A stretch of DNA of 64,000 nucleotides from Streptomyces sp. NBC_01669 (lineage in GTDB: Bacteria; Actinomycetota; Actinomycetes; Streptomycetales; Streptomycetaceae), in assembly GCF_026339735.1 (NCBI RefSeq), contig NZ_JAPEQG010000001.1:2666001-2730000 (forward strand), read 5' to 3'. Under the pieces are notes generated by a model. It saw only the letters and a list, made by a program, of their open reading frames with translations. It had not been told where the DNA came from and ran no database searches. Within the stretch, counting starts at the first letter, position 1. Each line of letters begins with the position of its first letter. Positions 1 through 7,628 of this stretch are shown here, piece by piece. The position numbers and the translations under genes are program-made.

Positions 1-400
1 GGCCGAGCGTGGCGCCGTCGAGTTCGAGGAGACGGTGGGCGCGGGCAAGGAACTGCAGCGGATCGCCGAACGGGATGGTCCCGGTGTTCTCGTCCTGACC
101 GGTACCCGCGGGCGCGTTCCGGTCGGTGACGCGCATCGAGTCGGGGGCGACGTGCCAGCCGCCGTAGACGCCCCGGCCGGCACGGAAGTTCAGGGTTTCG
201 CCGTCGTCCAGCCCAAGGGTGTAGGCGTCGCTCCCGGCGGCCCTGGGAACCGGCTCGATGACTTCCTCGTAGGCGAACTCTCCGAGCATTTTCGCGAGCA
301 GGCGGGCGGCAGCCCGTTCCCAGACCGTCCGGTTCAGTTCTGGAGTGCTGAGCAGCGCGGGAGACTCCGCTGGTTCATGGCTCGCAGGATTGTTCGGCAC
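1..400 (-). CDS. IucA/IucC family NIS siderophore synthetase, N-terminal part (cut by window edge)
   Basis: Only the first 133 or so codons are present; the gene continues past base 1. The GTG at 400 is preceded by a GAGGAG ribosome binding site 6-7 bases upstream. The translation has the N-terminal helix typical of IucA/IucC synthetases (LNRTVWERAAARLLAKML, then FAYEE) and a later GDPLQFLARAHRLLELDGA stretch. By family, these ATP-dependent enzymes condense citrate or a citryl intermediate with a hydroxamate-bearing amine to build a siderophore in the cytoplasm. It lies 60 bp downstream of the acetyltransferase on the same strand, so it is probably the second synthetase of the cluster (IucC/RhbF-like position). 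The catalytic core is outside the window, so the substrate cannot be judged. Confidence 0.8.
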   Translation of the reverse strand, partial: MPNNPASHEPAESPALLSTPELNRTVWERAAARLLAKMLGEFAYEEVIEPVPRAAGSDAYTLGLDDGETLNFRAGRGVYGGWHVAPDSMRVTDRNAPAGTGQDENTGTIPFGDPLQFLARAHRLLELDGATLG

Positions 401-460
401 GGGGACTCCTCGGGACGGAACCGATGGGCTTCGAGCGGTGTAAGTAATGCAACAGGTCGT

Positions 461-1207
461 TCACAGCTGGGCACGATGGGCTCGGTCGCGGACCATCAGG
501 GCGGCTCGCTTGTCGGGGAGTTCGACTTCCGCGGAGAACCGGAAGCCGGCGCTCAGGAAGGCGGAGACGGAGGGGGTGTTGCGCAGGTCGGGTTCCGCCA
601 CGACGCGTGCGCAGAGAGGACGGTTGTCGAGTACGAGGTCGGAGACGGCCCGGAGCAGGGTGGTGCCGACGCCGCGCCCGCGATTGTTCACGCCGCCGAT
701 GAGGAGGTGGATTCCGGTGTCATGCGGTCGGACGGGATAGTGGCGCGCCAATGGGTCGAGGTCCGCACGATAGATCTCCCAGTAGCTCATGGGAATGCCG
801 GAGAGCACGCCCAGACAGGGGACGCTGCGTCCGTCACCGTCGAGCTGCGGGCGTAGATGGGTGGCGGTGACGGCTTCGGCCCCTGCGAGTTCCCAGAAGG
901 CGGCGACTGCGGGGTCGTTCATCCAACGACTGATCACGGACAGGTCGCGGTCCAGTCGCACGGGGACGAGTTGGAACACTCCAGCGGTCGTGGTGACCGG
1001 TCGCCATTCGGCCGGGTTGTCGAGCAGGTCGGAGGTGCCGGACAGGGCGGTGGCCAGTGGTGTTGCCGGTGTTGTTGCCGGTGTGTCTTCCCCGAACAGC
1101 GCGAGGAACTCGTCGGAGAGCTTCAGGTCCAGGGTGTCCTCCACGCCCGTACCCGCCCGTGAGGCGGGGCCGGTTCCTGCATCGGCGTGCGCATCGTCGG
1201 GAGGCAC
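461..1207 (-). CDS. GNAT N-acetyltransferase, IucB/RhbD-like (siderophore biosynthesis)
   Basis: A 248-residue protein, GTG start with AGGAGA eight bases upstream. After a low-complexity N-terminus of about 75 residues, the C-terminal half shows an IucB-type GNAT domain: WMNDPAVAAFWE, GIPMSYWEIYRADLD, then GIHLLIGGVNNRGRGVG (acetyl-CoA pyrophosphate loop) and RVVAEPDLRN. In aerobactin and rhizobactin-type pathways this enzyme acylates the N-hydroxylated diamine to make the hydroxamate. It sits between two IucA/IucC synthetase genes, as rhbD does in the rhizobactin operon (family knowledge). No N-hydroxylase is visible here; it may lie left of base 1. The exact acyl donor is not decidable from sequence. 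Confidence 0.8.
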   Translation of the reverse strand: MPPDDAHADAGTGPASRAGTGVEDTLDLKLSDEFLALFGEDTPATTPATPLATALSGTSDLLDNPAEWRPVTTTAGVFQLVPVRLDRDLSVISRWMNDPAVAAFWELAGAEAVTATHLRPQLDGDGRSVPCLGVLSGIPMSYWEIYRADLDPLARHYPVRPHDTGIHLLIGGVNNRGRGVGTTLLRAVSDLVLDNRPLCARVVAEPDLRNTPSVSAFLSAGFRFSAEVELPDKRAALMVRDRAHRAQL

Positions 1208-1268
1208 AGTGACGCTCTCCTCTCAGCGGTTCGGGCAGTTCAGTGGTTCAGGCGGTGGTCATGTTCCT

Positions 1269-3164
1269 TCAGGCATACAGGGGGTTGGCGATGGTGACAT
1301 AGACGGACTGAGTGTCGACGGGGCCGACGAGTTCGTCGAGACCGTGCAGTCGGGTCAGCATGTTGGCCTTGCACCGCAGGTGCGGGTTCTGCAGCAGCTG
1401 CGCGGGAAGCGGGGAGCCGAGGCCGGTGACACCGCCGAGGAACCGGCGGAGGCCGGCGATGAGCACTCGTTCATCGGCGAGATGCTCGGCGCCGAAGGCT
1501 CCGATCAGACCGAAGATGTTGTTGATGCCCAGGTAGTAAGCGAAGCGCTCGTCGGTGACCGCATCGGAGACGAAGGTGTCGCTGACGGTTCCGATGCCGG
1601 GGAGCCTCTGCTCAAGTGCTGGGCGATGCGATTCGCGGAAATAGTAGCCCTGGTTGTCCCGATACCGGCCCCCGATGGGCCAGCCGGCGGCGTCGAGCAG
1701 CACCAGCGTGTTCTGCTGGTGGGCTTCCAGGGCGACGCCTGCTGTGGCATCGAGCCACAGCACGGGGCGCACGACCCGGTCGAGGTAGCGCAGGAACCAC
1801 TCGGCGGCGACCGCTCCCTTGGTTCTGCCGGTGGAGGCAGCGAGGCGGAAGACGATGTCGGCGAGGCGCGATTGCATGCCTGGCCGGTCGGACCAGGGGC
1901 GCGGGGAAGTCAGCCCGGCGACGCACACCGCATCGTCGTGCGGGCCGAAGGGGTTGTGACGCAGCATGACATCGAGGCCGGGGACGGGTTCGCCACCCGG
2001 TGTGTCGACGGCGAGCCAGGCCGGGTCGCGAACGACGTCGAAGCCGGGGTGGACGGCATGCCACTGCGCAGCGAGTCCACTGCGGAGCAGCCGGTGGACC
2101 TCCACGCCCCGGTGAAGTTCCTTGCGGAGATTCTCACGACGAGAGTTGGTGATGCGTACGCCGAGGGAGAGCTTGAGCATGACGTCGGCGCCGGACCGAT
2201 GGACGGTACGGACGGAGGAGGTGGGGTGCCAGGGCTCGCCGTGCGGTCCCAGGTCATGGAGAAGACCGGCTTCGAGCAAGGCCGCGACGTCAGGACGGCT
2301 GCCCAGTTCCCGTGCCTGCCAGGGGTGGAGCGGAATCGGTGCCGTGTTGGCGGGGACGTGCAGTCCGTCGGCGTGGGAGGCGACGAGGTCTTCGGCGGGG
2401 ACGGGGCGGCCTCCGTCCGTCCAGGAGGAATCGGTGGCCAGCAAGGAGCGGTCCACAGCCATCCAGTGCAGCGGGAAGGATCCGTGCAACTCCGGTGAGT
2501 AGAGCCGGGATTCGGCCTCGGAGATGCCTTCGCGGCTCTTGGGGCTGGGGTGCAGGGGATGGCCCAGCAAAAGCGACTGCTCGGCGGTGAGGAAGAGGTC
2601 CGAGTCGGCGGGAGGCGCGGGTGCGCGGCGTCGCTCGGCGATGAAACCGGCTGTACGGCGTACGGAGTCGGCGACCCTGGCCACCATGTCGGCGCCTTCG
2701 TTGCGGTCCGCCTCGCGCCCCAGGAGGGCGGCAACGGTGACGGCATCGGCGGTCGGGGCCTCGTCGGGCGCGTGCTCCAGGTTCGGCGGGCCGAAGCGGT
2801 GCCATCCCGTGGCGGACCAATAGAGGGCGGGGACGAGCAGGGCGGTGCCGCTGGCGGGAAGCGGGATGCGGAGAGTGTTCCCGTCGGGTCGGGGCAGATC
2901 GTTCTCGCGGACCCAGCAGCGCAGCAGGTTCTCGACGCCTGATGCGTCTGCCGCCCGGAGCGGGTCCGGGTGGTCGAGAGGATCGGCCGTTCCTGCGCTG
3001 GCAGGGGGTGCCTGCGGAGTACACCGCTCGCCATGGAGGGCTGCCATCTGGCGCGGCACCGTCGTCTGCTCGACTGCCACTCGGCCGACGAGCACGGACT
3101 GGCCTCGTTGCTGGCCGACGGGGGCGCCGTCGGCCTCGGGCGCGGGCGCGGGGGTGGGGTTCAC
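1269..3164 (-). CDS. IucA/IucC family NIS siderophore synthetase
   Basis: A 631-residue protein, about the usual synthetase length plus a Pro/Ala-rich N-terminal extension of some 60 residues that may mean the true start is internal; the GTG at 3164 has only a weak AAAGA upstream. Family landmarks in order: GHPLHPSPKSREG (residues ~220-232), LHPWQ, SSVRTV, LKLSLGVRITNSRREN (ATP/citrate-binding core), HQQNTLVLLD and RYRDNQGYYFRES near the C-terminus. The FhuF-like C-terminal region is present. It follows the aminotransferase by 29 bp and precedes the acetyltransferase by 61 bp, so all are probably co-transcribed. Predicted to ligate one citrate carboxylate to the hydroxamate amine (RhbC/IucA-like position); substrate inferred from neighbours only. 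Confidence 0.85.
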   Translation of the reverse strand: MNPTPAPAPEADGAPVGQQRGQSVLVGRVAVEQTTVPRQMAALHGERCTPQAPPASAGTADPLDHPDPLRAADASGVENLLRCWVRENDLPRPDGNTLRIPLPASGTALLVPALYWSATGWHRFGPPNLEHAPDEAPTADAVTVAALLGREADRNEGADMVARVADSVRRTAGFIAERRRAPAPPADSDLFLTAEQSLLLGHPLHPSPKSREGISEAESRLYSPELHGSFPLHWMAVDRSLLATDSSWTDGGRPVPAEDLVASHADGLHVPANTAPIPLHPWQARELGSRPDVAALLEAGLLHDLGPHGEPWHPTSSVRTVHRSGADVMLKLSLGVRITNSRRENLRKELHRGVEVHRLLRSGLAAQWHAVHPGFDVVRDPAWLAVDTPGGEPVPGLDVMLRHNPFGPHDDAVCVAGLTSPRPWSDRPGMQSRLADIVFRLAASTGRTKGAVAAEWFLRYLDRVVRPVLWLDATAGVALEAHQQNTLVLLDAAGWPIGGRYRDNQGYYFRESHRPALEQRLPGIGTVSDTFVSDAVTDERFAYYLGINNIFGLIGAFGAEHLADERVLIAGLRRFLGGVTGLGSPLPAQLLQNPHLRCKANMLTRLHGLDELVGPVDTQSVYVTIANPLYA

Positions 3165-3193
3165 GGCGGTCTTTCTTGTGAGGGTGTCCGGGG

Positions 3194-4585
3194 TCAGTGG
3201 GTCGACCCGGTCGTGATTCGGCGATGCGGCGAGCGTTCAGCAGCTGCCAGGGCATCGGCGAGGCGGTCGACGACCGCCGTTGCCTGTTCGTCGGTGAGTG
3301 TGAGCGGAGGAAGTAGGCGTACAACGCTGGAGTGGCGTCCGCCGAGTTCGACGATGAGACCGCGCCGGAGGCATTCCTGCTGGACAGCGGCGGCGAGGAC
3401 CGGATCGGACGGTGCCTCGGGGGCGCCTCCGGTACCGCAGGTGAGCGGGGCGGACTCGGGGTCGACGAGTTCGACCCCGATCATCAGCCCCCGTCCGCGG
3501 ACGTCTCCGATGCACGGGTGGTCGGTGGCCAGCGTGCGGAGGCGGGCGAGCATACGGGCGCCGAGCGACGCGGCGTGCTCGGCGAGCCGGTTCTCGCGCA
3601 CATAGGCGAGGGTGGCCGTGCCGGCGGCCATCGCTAGTTGGTTGCCGCGGAATGTGCCGGCGTGGGCGCCCGGTTGCCAGGTGTCCAGTTCGGAGCGGTA
3701 AATGATCACTGCAAGCGGGAGGGAACCACCGATGGCCTTCGAGAGCACCATCACATCAGGGGTGATCCCGCTGTGCTCAACTGCCCAGAAGGCGCCGGTC
3801 CGGCCGACGCCGGTCTGGACCTCGTCGGCGATCAGGGGGATGGATCGGGAGGCGGTGATCTCACGCATCCGGCGCATCCAGCCGTCGGGGGCGGGGTTCA
3901 CGCCGCCCTCCCCCTGCACCGGTTCGAGGATCATTCCGGCCGGCGCGGGTACTCCGCCCTTGGGATCGTCCAGCAAGCTCTCGGTCCACCGGGCGGCGAT
4001 GTCGGCACCGCGTTCGCCACCGATACCGAACGGGCACCGGTACTGCAGCGGGAAGGGGAGTCGGGTCACGCGGACGTCCTCGGCTCCGCCCGAGGCCGCA
4101 AGGGCTCCCGCCGTCATCCCGTGGTAGGCGCCGGTGAAGGCCAGGAGTCCGCTGCGCCCGGTCGCGGCACGGACCAGTTTGAAGGCCGCCTCGACGGCGT
4201 CCGTGCCGGCCGGTCCGCAGAACTGGATGCGGGCGTTGTCGGCGAACTGCCGTGGCAGTGTGGCGAACAGTTCCGTGGTGAAGGCGTCCTTGACCGGGGT
4301 CGCGAGGTCGAGGACATGGAGGGGCGCACCCGAGTCGATGACCTTCTTGATCGCTTCCAGAACCACAGGATGGTTGTGCCCGAGCGCCAGCGTGCCGGCT
4401 CCGGAGAGACAGTCGAGATAGCGCCGTCCGTCCGCACCTTCGATGGTCAGCCCGCGGGCCCGCACCGGCACGATCGGCAATGACCGCGCATAGGTGCGAG
4501 CGGCCGATTCGCGCAGCGACTGGCGGCGCAGGATTCCCTCGTGCACCGCGGGTGGTGCCACCGGAGCTGGTTCGGTCACGGCCAC
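3194..4585 (-). CDS. PLP class III aminotransferase, diaminobutyrate-2-oxoglutarate transaminase-like
   Basis: Start set at GTG 4585, with GGGAGGA nine bases upstream; a longer in-frame start at 4690 lacks this signal. The 463-residue product has a full fold-type I class III aminotransferase: SGAGTLALGHNHP, CGPAGTDAVEAAFKL, TGAYHGMT, IADEVQTGVGRTG and the PLP-lysine motif SKAIGGSLPL. The first gene of a run with two IucA/IucC synthetases and an IucB-like acetyltransferase suggests a RhbA-like role, converting aspartate semialdehyde to 2,4-diaminobutyrate, the precursor of 1,3-diaminopropane. A matching decarboxylase is not in the window. Ornithine or GABA aminotransferase activity cannot be excluded from sequence alone. 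Confidence 0.82.
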   Translation of the reverse strand: MAVTEPAPVAPPAVHEGILRRQSLRESAARTYARSLPIVPVRARGLTIEGADGRRYLDCLSGAGTLALGHNHPVVLEAIKKVIDSGAPLHVLDLATPVKDAFTTELFATLPRQFADNARIQFCGPAGTDAVEAAFKLVRAATGRSGLLAFTGAYHGMTAGALAASGGAEDVRVTRLPFPLQYRCPFGIGGERGADIAARWTESLLDDPKGGVPAPAGMILEPVQGEGGVNPAPDGWMRRMREITASRSIPLIADEVQTGVGRTGAFWAVEHSGITPDVMVLSKAIGGSLPLAVIIYRSELDTWQPGAHAGTFRGNQLAMAAGTATLAYVRENRLAEHAASLGARMLARLRTLATDHPCIGDVRGRGLMIGVELVDPESAPLTCGTGGAPEAPSDPVLAAAVQQECLRRGLIVELGGRHSSVVRLLPPLTLTDEQATAVVDRLADALAAAERSPHRRITTGSTH

Positions 4586-4900
4586 GGCTTCTGGTCCTCC
4601 CGCTGTCACAGTTGCGTTGCACGTCACTACGTTTCCGCAAGGACGGACTGCGGCGATGAACGCTGTCCGTAAGTCCCTCGTACGTACCAACGACGCCGGG
4701 CGCAGGGGATCACGGGTAATCGGAAGATCCTTGCGGAGACGGAACCGTGGACCTGCTGCGTACCGTCCCCACCGGCACCGGCATAGTGGGGGGCCGTGCC
4801 GACACTCCGGGCACCATCACCGGAGTGCATGGCGCGTTCGGAAGAGTGCCCAAATGCACTACAGAAGTGCTGAGTTACGAAGTCCCAGGGGGATCACCGC
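4586..4900. promoter_or_regulatory. Divergent intergenic region, siderophore operon / protease lipoprotein
   Basis: 315 bp with no gene. It must hold promoters for both directions. An inverted repeat with 8-bp arms CACTCCGG/CCGGAGTG and a 9-nt loop lies at 4803-4827. I looked for the 19-bp iron box (TTAGGTTAGGCTNACCTAA type) expected before an iron-regulated operon and saw none; either regulation is different or the box is degenerate. Confidence 0.4.
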
Positions 4901-6124
4901 ATGCGACCGATTCGACCAGTTCTCACCGCACGTCCGGGGAGGAGCGGACGTCGCACGCCCTCCTCCGTGCTCGCTGTGGCCGCGGTCACCGCCGTTCTCG
5001 CACTCACGGCCACTGCCTGCGGGCCGAGCGAGGACGGTGCGAATGCCGAGCCGAGCAACTCCGTCGGGCAGACCTCGGACGACAAGATCACTATTCCGGA
5101 TGATCTGCGGGACCGGCTCAAGGAACACGGAGTCGACCTCGACAAGTGGAAGAACGGCGAGTGGAAGAACTGGGACAAGGACACGTGGCTGCGTGAGGCC
5201 AAGGACTTCATCAACCCGATCATCGAGGGGCTCTGGGACCCCGACCGTATGCGGGATGCCGACAAGGCGCCCGAGCAACCGGTCGACAACGACATCTCGG
5301 GTGACAAGGGTGTGACGGACCCGACGCCCGCGCCGGTCCAGGCCACGAATGTGCAGTCGCCGTACCACGGCAATGCCGCAGAGTCGGGGAAGCTCTTCTT
5401 CGACGGCCCCGAGGGTTCCATGGTCTGCTCCGCAACCGTGGTGAAGGACCCGGCCAATCCCGGAAAGTCCAACATGGTGTGGACCGCCGGACACTGCGTA
5501 CACGCGGGCAAGAAGGGCGGCTGGTACCGCAACATCGCCTTCGTGCCGTCGTACAACAACAGCGGCCTGTCGCTCGCCGATCTGAAGAACGCACCCAAGG
5601 AGAAGATCGCTCCCTATGGCGTGTGGTGGGGGCAGTGGGCGCAGACCTCCGACCAGTGGATCGCCGACGGCGGCCCCACCGGTGGCCAGGGAGCCCCGTA
5701 CGACTTCGCGGTCCTGCATGTGGCCCCGGAGAAGGGGGCGACGGGGAAGTCCCTTGAGGAGACGATCGGTTCGGCGCTGCCCGTCGAGTTCAACGCCCCG
5801 GCCGTGCCGAAGATCGACAACATGACGGCAACCGGATTCCCGGCCGCTCCGCCGTACGACGGCCAGAAGATGCTGCAGTGCAAGGACAAGCCGGGCCGCC
5901 TCTCGCTCACCGAGGCAGACCCGACGATGTACCGCATCGGGTGCTCCATGACCGGCGGCTCCTCCGGCGGTGGCTGGGTCGCGGCGGGCCAGGACGGCAA
6001 GCCCGCACTGGTGTCGAACACGTCCATCGGCCCGGTGACGGCCGGCTGGCTGGCAGGGCCGCGCCTCGGCAGGGAGGCCAAGGGCGTCTACGACGCGGTC
6101 AGCAAGAAGTATGCAGGACAGTAA
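4901..6124 (+). CDS. Secreted trypsin-like serine protease, lipoprotein (copy 1 of tandem pair)
   Basis: 407 residues; ATG preceded by AGGGGGA seven bases upstream. Basic N-terminus, hydrophobic core and lipobox LTATAC (lipidated Cys40) indicate an exported lipoprotein. Residues ~60-125 form a charged helix-rich pro-region with a Trp/Lys-rich motif (KWKNGEWKNWDKDTW). The protease core has WTAGHC (His198), YDFAVLHV (Asp268) and GGSSGGGW (Ser355), the chymotrypsin-fold triad, so it should be active. It is followed by two hairpins and a paralogue with the same architecture. Substrate unknown. Expressed as a single gene judging from the downstream terminators. Confidence 0.88.
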   Translation: MRPIRPVLTARPGRSGRRTPSSVLAVAAVTAVLALTATACGPSEDGANAEPSNSVGQTSDDKITIPDDLRDRLKEHGVDLDKWKNGEWKNWDKDTWLREAKDFINPIIEGLWDPDRMRDADKAPEQPVDNDISGDKGVTDPTPAPVQATNVQSPYHGNAAESGKLFFDGPEGSMVCSATVVKDPANPGKSNMVWTAGHCVHAGKKGGWYRNIAFVPSYNNSGLSLADLKNAPKEKIAPYGVWWGQWAQTSDQWIADGGPTGGQGAPYDFAVLHVAPEKGATGKSLEETIGSALPVEFNAPAVPKIDNMTATGFPAAPPYDGQKMLQCKDKPGRLSLTEADPTMYRIGCSMTGGSSGGGWVAAGQDGKPALVSNTSIGPVTAGWLAGPRLGREAKGVYDAVSKKYAGQ

Positions 6125-6136
6125 CGCGCACGAACT

Positions 6137-6160
6137 GTCACCGGCAGCCTTGCCGGTGAC
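6137..6160 (+). terminator. Hairpin after protease copy 1
   Basis: GTCACCGGCA, 4-nt loop GCCT, TGCCGGTGAC: perfect 10-bp stem 12 bases after the stop codon. No U-run, as usual for Streptomyces terminators. Confidence 0.7.
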
Positions 6161-6198
6161 GGTTGTTCAGGGAACCCTCGGCGCGACAGCAGCCCGTC

Positions 6199-6241
6199 GG
6201 GGGCGCCTGGGGCCGGGCGGTGCCCGGCCCCAGGCGCCCCC
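6199..6241 (+). terminator. Very long perfect hairpin between the two protease genes
   Basis: A 20-bp perfect GC-rich stem (arms 6199-6218 and 6222-6241) closed by a 3-nt loop. Second terminator in series after protease copy 1, insulating copy 2, which must have its own promoter in 6242-6380. Confidence 0.7.
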
Positions 6242-6380
6242 TCATGCGCCGGTGCTCAGTGGCGGAAAGCATCCGCCGGACCGCCCATAGGGTGGGCCTG
6301 CATCTCGGGGTGGCCATCGGTCCAACCCCTAACATGACACGTTCATGGCATTTTCTGAGTGTTTCAGGGGGAAATTTTCC

Positions 6381-7550
6381 ATGCGATCCATACGTCCACT
6401 GCTCGTCGCGACCGGCCTCGTCGCCGCTCTCGCGTTGACGGCCACTGCATGCGGGCCGAGCGAGGACAAGGCGGCCGACAAGCCCGCCGCCGAATCCCCC
6501 GGTGCCAACGGCACCGGCGGCGGCATATCCGCCGATCTGGCCAAGACGCTCAAGAAGCACGGCGTCGACCCGGAGAAGTGGAAGAACGGCGAGTGGAAGA
6601 ACTGGGACAAGGACACGTGGCTGCGTGAGGCCAAGGACTTCGTCAACCCGGTGATCGACGGGCTGTGGAAGCCTGAGCGGATGAAGTCCGCCAAGGACCC
6701 GGCGAAGACGATGGCGGCCAGTGACTTCTCCGGCGACCAGGGCGTCACGGACCCGGAGCCCGCGCCGGTCAAGGCAGCGCCCGAGGACCTCCCGTACCAC
6801 GAGCATGCCGCCCCGGTCGGCAAGGTGTTCTTCGACTCCCCCGAGGGGTCCATGGTCTGCTCGGGCACGGTCGTCAAGGACCCGAAGAACCCGGGCAGGT
6901 CCAACCTGGTGTGGACGGCCGGACACTGTGTTCACGCCGGTTCAAAGGGTGGCTGGTACCGCAACATCGTCTTCGTTCCCGCCTACAACGACAAGGGCAA
7001 GTCCGCCGCCGCGCTGGAGAACGCCCGGCCCGAGGAGATCGCCCCGTACGGCGCGTTCTGGGCCGACTGGGTCACGACCTCCGGTGAGTGGATCGCCAAT
7101 GGCGGCCCCACAGGCGGCGAGGGCGCTCCGTACGACTACTCCGTGCTGCACGTGAAGCCGGAGAACGGCACCAAGTCGCTTGAGGAGACCGTGGGGAACG
7201 CCCTGCCGGTCAACTTCGACGCCCCCGAGATCTCGCAGATCAGCGCCATGGGTGCCTGGGGCTACCCCGCCGCCGCCCCGTACGACGGCCTGATCATGCA
7301 CAAGTGCATCGACCGTCCCGGCCGGCTCTCCATCAGCCCCAGCACCCCGACGATGTATCGCATCGGCTGCACCATGACCGGCGGTTCCTCCGGTGGCGGC
7401 TGGTTCAGTGAGGGCTCCGACGGCAAGCTGGCGCTGGTCTCCAACACCTCCATCGGCCCGGCGACTGCGGGCTGGCTCGCAGGACCCCACCTGGGCCGGG
7501 GCGCGCAGGAGATCTTCACCATGATGAGCGACAAGTTCGCCGGCCGGTAG
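6381..7550 (+). CDS. Secreted trypsin-like serine protease, lipoprotein (copy 2 of tandem pair)
   Basis: 389 residues from ATG 6381, chosen because MRSIRPLLVATGLVAALAL begins a normal lipoprotein signal and AGGGGG lies about ten bases upstream; an upstream ATG at 6345 would add 12 residues before the signal. Lipobox LTATAC puts the lipidated Cys at 24. Same order as copy 1: linker, KWKNGEWKNWDKDTW pro-region, WTAGHC, YDYSVLHV, GGSSGGGW, so the full Ser protease triad is present. The paralogues differ in the linker and signal peptide but share a 66-bp identical DNA block. Followed by a bidirectional terminator shared with hflX. Confidence 0.88.
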   Translation: MRSIRPLLVATGLVAALALTATACGPSEDKAADKPAAESPGANGTGGGISADLAKTLKKHGVDPEKWKNGEWKNWDKDTWLREAKDFVNPVIDGLWKPERMKSAKDPAKTMAASDFSGDQGVTDPEPAPVKAAPEDLPYHEHAAPVGKVFFDSPEGSMVCSGTVVKDPKNPGRSNLVWTAGHCVHAGSKGGWYRNIVFVPAYNDKGKSAAALENARPEEIAPYGAFWADWVTTSGEWIANGGPTGGEGAPYDYSVLHVKPENGTKSLEETVGNALPVNFDAPEISQISAMGAWGYPAAAPYDGLIMHKCIDRPGRLSISPSTPTMYRIGCTMTGGSSGGGWFSEGSDGKLALVSNTSIGPATAGWLAGPHLGRGAQEIFTMMSDKFAGR

Positions 7551-7569
7551 TCACGGTCCGGTGCACGCC

Positions 7570-7608
7570 CGAAGGCCCGCTCCCTCACGACGAGGGGGCG
7601 GGCCTTCG
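7570..7608. terminator. Bidirectional terminator between protease copy 2 and hflX
   Basis: CGAAGGCCCGC / GCGGGCCTTCG arms with an inner CCCTC/GAGGG stem, between two convergent genes. Confidence 0.75.
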
Positions 7609-7628
7609 GTCCGTACTGTGTCGTGCTG

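Noticed and set aside
35-856. Long plus-strand frame opposite the siderophore genes
   Set aside because: No family features; codon bias follows the minus-strand genes, so it is a mirror frame of high-GC coding DNA.
4586-4900. Iron box for the siderophore operon
   Set aside because: No sequence near the TTAGG...CCTAA form was found.
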